A stretch of DNA of 64,000 nucleotides from Flammulina velutipes (Eukaryota; Basidiomycota; Agaricomycetes; Agaricales; Physalacriaceae). The notes under the pieces were generated by a model that searched no databases, had not been told where the DNA came from, and saw only the letters and a program-made list of their open reading frames with translations. Position 1 is the stretch's first letter; every line of letters starts with the position of its first letter. Positions 55,299-64,000 of the stretch are shown here, piece after piece. A program made the position numbers and the translations under genes. The stretch spans positions 186,001-250,000 of the forward strand of contig CM022371.1 of the NCBI GenBank assembly GCA_011800155.1. The letters run 5' to 3'.

Positions 55299-58078
55299 TC
55301 AATTTCTAGCCACGTTGCGCTCCTCCGTGGTGTACGAAACAATAAGTGCAACATTATTGAAGGAGTACATGACCCTCAAAAATGAGTCATATGTAACATA
55401 ACCATCAAGCGTCTCATTGTCGAAGGTTGTAGGTGCAGGAAGCATTGGTTTGACATCGGGCTCTATGAAACCAGTTGCAGGAAGTGGGACCGTCTCGGCA
55501 TCGGAGGACTCTAAACTATCATTGTAGGCAACCCTTGCGGAGAAGCCCTGTCTGAAAAGTTTCCAGAGGCGTTTGATCCAGACGACGAAGCCTTTGAAGG
55601 TTTCGTGCACCTGGTTGTACGGTGCTTCGTCTACATCCTGCGTTATGTTGAATAGATTCGACTTGATTACATATAATGTGTTCCAGGAAGCATTGCCATC
55701 GAACCAAGCATTGAACGGCGCGACAGAGTGAGGAAGATCGAGGATACACCTTGGAGGCGGCTGAGGCGGTGTAGCAGGAGGAAGGAGTGGACCAATCGGA
55801 AGGCGATGTCGACTGACCAGAACCAACATGACACAAAAGAGTGACTCGAGGTCATGACGATAGAGATGCTTGACATCGCCTTTGGGATTGAGGAGCTCGT
55901 GTGCCATGAAAGGAGGAGTGCCAGTGCGATGCAAAGACGTGGCTGTCCGTGCATCGAGATCACGGCGGTACGATGACAGGTCCATGTCGTTGAGGACTCC
56001 GCGGACGGTGGTGAGTGCCCCGACTTGGACACGCCGATACATGATGTTGCTCATGCTGATATCGCGATGGAGGATTTTCGGATGGTCATAGAGCCATTTG
56101 TGACCTGGGAGAATGAATTAGCTAGATCAACAAAGAATGCAAAACAAAAAGCTCACATTGGAGGATGTCGACGAACACTTGGGCAATATCCTGAGCATCG
56201 CGTAGAGTGTCGATATTGAAGAGTTCCTCTTGGATGTCGATCCGGAGAATGCGTGTCTCGTATGGCAGTGATCGACCGTGAACGTACACGCTCCCATTCA
56301 AAAAAGCCTGGAGGCGATCCTTCAGCGCGCCGGTTTTGACAGGCACGTCTTCGGTGTAAATAAAGACGGGAAGATGCTTGAGAACCCAGTGCTCGTCTCC
56401 GCCATTCTTCTTCGCTGCCTCTCTGGCCGACTTGACCATATTGAACTCGGAGACGCGCGTGGGACTCGGCCGTGTCGATTTGATGATGACAACCTTGGAA
56501 GGGTCTTTGGCGTGGACCGCGCGGATGACAAGGGAGAGACGACCAACGATCCCAGCTTGGCGGTAAACAATGTCGAGCATCTTGTACTCCTCCATCTTCG
56601 TCACCAGCTGAAGATCCCACAAGATATTTCGCCAATGCATCTCTTCATTCGAGAGCGTCCCATTCTGCTTCAGTTGTCTCTCCAAGAACGCCCATCGCTT
56701 GCGCAACTGATCTGCGCCTTTCACGATATCGCGAAACCCGCGATCCTCTGGCGACAGTCTCCGGAGGCCAACGAGCATGATCACAAACTGACGTTGGCCC
56801 GCGACAGTGGCCATGTCGACTGCAGAGGAGTCGATGATCGCAGCGTCGTCGTAGAGCTTCATCTGAAAGCACTCTCGATCGGCGAGGCTCATGATGAGAT
56901 GGGAACGAAGGATGGTGAGGGAATTGACCTCCAGGGCATAGCTTCCGCACTGCACGTGAACGTCATGAAGTTTGTTAGATTGAAATAAGTCATCGTCGGC
57001 GACAGGTTGGGTGGAGCGAGCGGTGACCTGCTTGCTAGTCGTGCGAGGCGCCTTGCTTCTAGTCGGCCCCTTCGAGCGAGCGGATCGTTTCCTTTTGGAC
57101 CCAGTGCCGTATGTACCAGAGTCATCTGCCTCGTCCTCGTCCTCCGAGTCATCCTCTCTGCGGGGTGACAAGTAAAAGTTCAGGTCCACGGGACGAGGGG
57201 ATTCCTTGGTAGGTGTCGCCTGTTGTCGCACCGTAGGTTGACCTTCCATGGGATCGACGCCATCTGCCTTGCCTAGATACAAAATATCGTCAGTGGAATT
57301 CCAACCGACAAGAATGATACTCACCTCCTTTGAGAATTCGAGGGCATCCACGGCCATCGAACAGTGCTTTGCCCGTATCCTTGATCTCTTCCAAGTGCGG
57401 AACGCTCGCAGCACCGATCACGGCATTTTTGACGTCCTCGTGTGAATGATATCCCAACAACGACGCGAACAGTGCGATGAGGTCTGGACTGACTCCAGCG
57501 CCAAATACGCCGTGAGTGAGGCGCTTAGGGTCCAAGGTCATAAACCGAAGAGATTCGTCCTTGTAGTCTGGATCCTCAACGTCGAGGATGCTGAGCGCCT
57601 TGTTGTAGAGGTTGGCGCGAGCGTTATAGAGCCGCGACTCGATGTCTCCTGTCACGCCGCACAATTCGAGGTAGCTTTTCATAAGGAGCTGGACACCTGA
57701 GTCGGCCATGACTTTGTCCACCAGAGAAGAGTATTCCATCAACGTCTCCCACTCCCGGGGAACATTCAGAACGACGTGGAGGTAGTCGTCAAAGTGCATG
57801 AAGACACGCGAGTTCTCCAGATCTTCTTCAATGTCCTTGATGTACATCCTCCGGAAGTACTTTATCATGTCCTTTTGCTGACCGTCCGCGAACTTGGCGC
57901 GAGATGCGGAACCGCGGTGCTGATTGGGTGTTCCACTCAATCCTTGCGAGTCGAGGACGCGCTGGGTATGCGAGCGAGCGTCGATGGAGCGCGGAGGCGG
58001 TGGTGGTGGCCCGTAAAAGACAGGCTCGGCTGGGACATCCTTAGGAACCAGTCGTCTTGAACGACGGGGAGCTGCCAT
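55299..58078 (-). CDS. FunK1 fungal-type protein kinase
   Basis: Three exons (58078-57325, 57272-56157, 56104-55299) total 2676 bases in frame, 891 residues. It starts MAAPRRSRRLVPKD and has a proline-rich stretch, the N-terminal FunK1 region (THGVFGAGVSPDLI), an acidic/basic linker (DDSEDEDEADD, KRKRSARSK) and the kinase-like domain. Key motifs are KILHRDISMSNIM (catalytic Asp), VLNDMDLSSY in place of DFG, GTPPFMAHELL and YRHDLESLFCV. This matches FunK1 (PF17667), a large Agaricomycete family with presumed Ser/Thr kinase activity and unknown substrates. All splice sites are canonical GT-AG. The relic at 12.3-13.6 kb derives from the same lineage. Confidence 0.85.
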
Positions 58079-58619
58079 TTCTGTAGGAATACTGGCGGTG
58101 GGTAGGAGAAAAGCGTAGAGCAGCATGATGGGCACAGTAGGCTTATATAACAGTGTTACAATGGTCGGGCGCAATACCCTGCGACAATAGCACGGACAAT
58201 GAAGGAGCGAAGGAAAGCAGTAATGTGGCACGTGTCCGTGTTCTCTTTGTTTTGATCGGCTTCATTCGGCACGCGCTTTAGGAAACTCATGTTCGACTAT
58301 GTTTATTTTCCTGGACCACACAGCTCATCGCATTTTCGACACCTCTTGTTGCCTGAATCACTCTAACTTCTTTCTTCCGAATTCATCATTCCGAATGCTG
58401 GTCCGCTCTGACTTAAACGGCATCTTGTTCCCTCCCCCGGTCTACGGTCCGACGTGTCAACCTACCCGTCAATTAGCACTGCAAGCAAACATCGACGTGA
58501 TATGTCAGTCTTTGGAGTCGAGAACAGTGCGGATTGTCGTTATCGTTCACAGAGACAAGGCAAGGAGAACATCACAGTACGACCTCGTGCGGAGAGATAT
58601 TTCATTACGATAGGGGACA
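58079..58619. other. FunK1 promoter and spacer
   Basis: Contains the FunK1 promoter with the dispersed CACGTG repeat (58175-58270). Plus-strand frames at 58299-58687 are not supported as genes. Confidence 0.45.
58175..58270. repeat. Dispersed CACGTG-containing promoter-type repeat, copy 4 (FunK1 promoter)
   Basis: TGCGACAATAGCACGGACAA…GTGGCACGTGTCCGTGTTC lies about 100-190 bp upstream of the FunK1 start. Being the only copy next to the gene it seems to serve, it is the likely source of the stray copies. Confidence 0.6.
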
Positions 58620-60040
58620 TTACATTAGAGCCATCGCATTTGGAGGACTCGCTATACCCCCATGAACATTCAGGCTCTGCATCGTAAAGAAAAAGGTGAA
58701 CCGCCCCAGCCTGCGGCAAGTCTCTGATAGCTGCTCTAAATCCAGAAGCTCCACTGAACGTCCCATTAATATCATCCAACAAATAGTACGAGAAAGAATC
58801 TCAAACTCACCAATACTCTGCCCCCACCCGCCAATAAAGATCTGGTGTAAACTTCGACCGTCGATATTGACGGAGCCGGAACCTGTGGGAGCCGATTCAA
58901 ATGCTAGGTTATCGCTCCCAACAACGGCGACCTTCTTCTCCCATAGCCACCTCAACGTCTCATCGGACGCCTCAACCCCAGAGAACGTGGCGTTAGCACC
59001 AACGCGATACGGTAAAATGTTTTGGTCATACTCTGAAAGAGTACGATACCGCTGTGTGAACCCAGTCCTCACAATGAGAAAATCTCCCGGACGAGTAAAA
59101 TTCTCTGGGAGCCCCTGCCATTCTGCGACGGCGTCCAGGTCAGATGCTGTGATTTTCTCTTCCTAGGGATCATCGTTCAAAATAAGGTTGTAAACAAGCT
59201 GAAAATATCGCACAAGGAACGGGTTGTAAGGTGCATTTCTGGAATCCATCCACGCGGCCCAATCTAGGAGGACGCCACGTCCGGCGAGACCCTTCTGTGC
59301 GATGTCTGATGGTTCGATTACATTGCCGAAGCGTCAAAAAAGAAGAGCACTTACTGTGAATGCCCAAAGTGGTGATACCCTCCGCCGACATGATATCCTG
59401 GAAGGTGACTAGCTCGTTGTAGAATCTAAAATGGACATTAGCTGATATAGAAAGATGCATGTTTTTAACTTACCGATATGTTGAAGTAGAACCGTTAAGA
59501 GAATATGGGAAATGTCTCAATCCATCTATTTGTGTCGAGAGCTGGGTGTTGATAGTAATAACATCATCGTTATATCCCTCTTCCGCGACGAATGCTACAT
59601 GCAAACATAAATTAGATACTTTGTTGGCGTGAAAGAAGAAAAAAACTCACCATGAACCAGCTGAGGCCTGGTATTAACTAGCGGCGGATTCGGAATATCC
59701 AGTCTTAGGTTCAGATTGATGGCAATCCCTTGCTGGATCTCTTCTTTTGCAGCAGCTATAGTCGAGGGTGTAATATGGTTCAAGGCCCCAAGTTCATCAT
59801 CCGCGCCCTAACATTATCGAAGGTTACGCCACATGTAATGTCAGAACGTCAATTACGTACCCAGACCCCCCAGGCAGCCTTAGTGGGAAACGATGGATGC
59901 AAAGGTAGCTCATCATACGTCGGCCAATCCTTGTACAGATCAGTGGACGTGAACTGTCTTGCAACAAGCATGCGAGCGTTCGGAATCGGAGTGGCGAGAG
60001 CAATGCCAGAGAAAATGAAGGCAAGCGTGCACAGAGACAT
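58620..60040 (-). CDS. Secreted cyclase-family hydrolase (kynurenine-formamidase-like fold)
   Basis: A minus-strand gene of about seven exons. It starts at 60040 with a signal peptide (MSLCTLAFIFSGIALATPIP). Conserved cyclase-family (PF04199) blocks follow: WGVWGADDELGALNHITPS (spliced), INLNLRLDIPNP, TQIDGLRHFPY (metal-site region, equivalent to the HxGTHxD signature but altered), GRGVLLDWAAW, GDFLIVRTGFTQRY, VAVVGSDNLAFE and LHQIFIGGWGQSIG. The protein ends PPNAMALM. Family members hydrolyse amides or lactones such as N-formylkynurenine; the reaction here is not determined. Length, near 370 residues, is normal for fungal members. Confidence 0.75.

Positions 60041-64000
<3,960 letters not shown>

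Overview
This window comes from a filamentous basidiomycete, most likely an Agaricomycete. Genes are split by many introns of about 45-60 bp with GT..AG borders. The gene content is typical of mushroom-forming fungi: FunK1 kinases, single-exon F-box proteins, a DUF6697 protein, a GMC oxidoreductase, a secreted GH114 enzyme, secreted S8 proteases and an aryl-alcohol/DFR-like SDR. It is a fast-evolving, duplication-rich region rather than a conserved housekeeping block. All calls were made by eye, without database searches.

Layout. 0-3.2 kb is a nest of small DNA transposons: two inverted hAT-like elements with tRNA-like interiors and one Tourist-like MITE. 3.4-4.07 kb holds a broken PBDC1-like gene. 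4.2-8.1 kb is a decayed array of repeated, once-coding sequence. 8.9-10.45 kb is a DUF6697 gene. Then follow a secreted PPP/Shewanella-like phosphatase (A), a FunK1 relic, an S8 protease (copy 1), two F-box genes and an extended SDR.

The core, 24.5-48.4 kb, is an amplified family of five nucleic-acid-deaminase-like genes (OTT_1508 type; HAE plus SKKCCxxC motifs). They are interleaved with two HMG-box genes, a second S8 protease and a GH114 enzyme. A direct segmental duplication copied an HMG gene together with a deaminase gene (24.39-27.5 kb and 30.95-34.68 kb). One deaminase copy later lost its middle domain.

48.5-52.5 kb has two more phosphatase paralogs in divergent orientation. B keeps its reading frame but has lost catalytic motif residues; C looks intact but needs a GC-AG intron. 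54-60 kb carries an alpha-box/HMG-like DNA-binding protein, an intact FunK1 kinase and a secreted cyclase-family hydrolase. A Tc1/mariner-like MITE follows at 60.1-60.5 kb, then a gene-poor stretch, then a GMC oxidoreductase cut by the window end.

How the genes may relate: the paralog groups (phosphatase x3, protease x2, FunK1 plus relics, HMG x2, deaminase x5) lie within about 50 kb and share promoter fragments. This fits repeated local duplication and shuffling. A common pathway is not shown by the sequence. The deaminase family is the best candidate for an under-described system, possibly mutagenic, defensive or incompatibility-related; that last step is inference.
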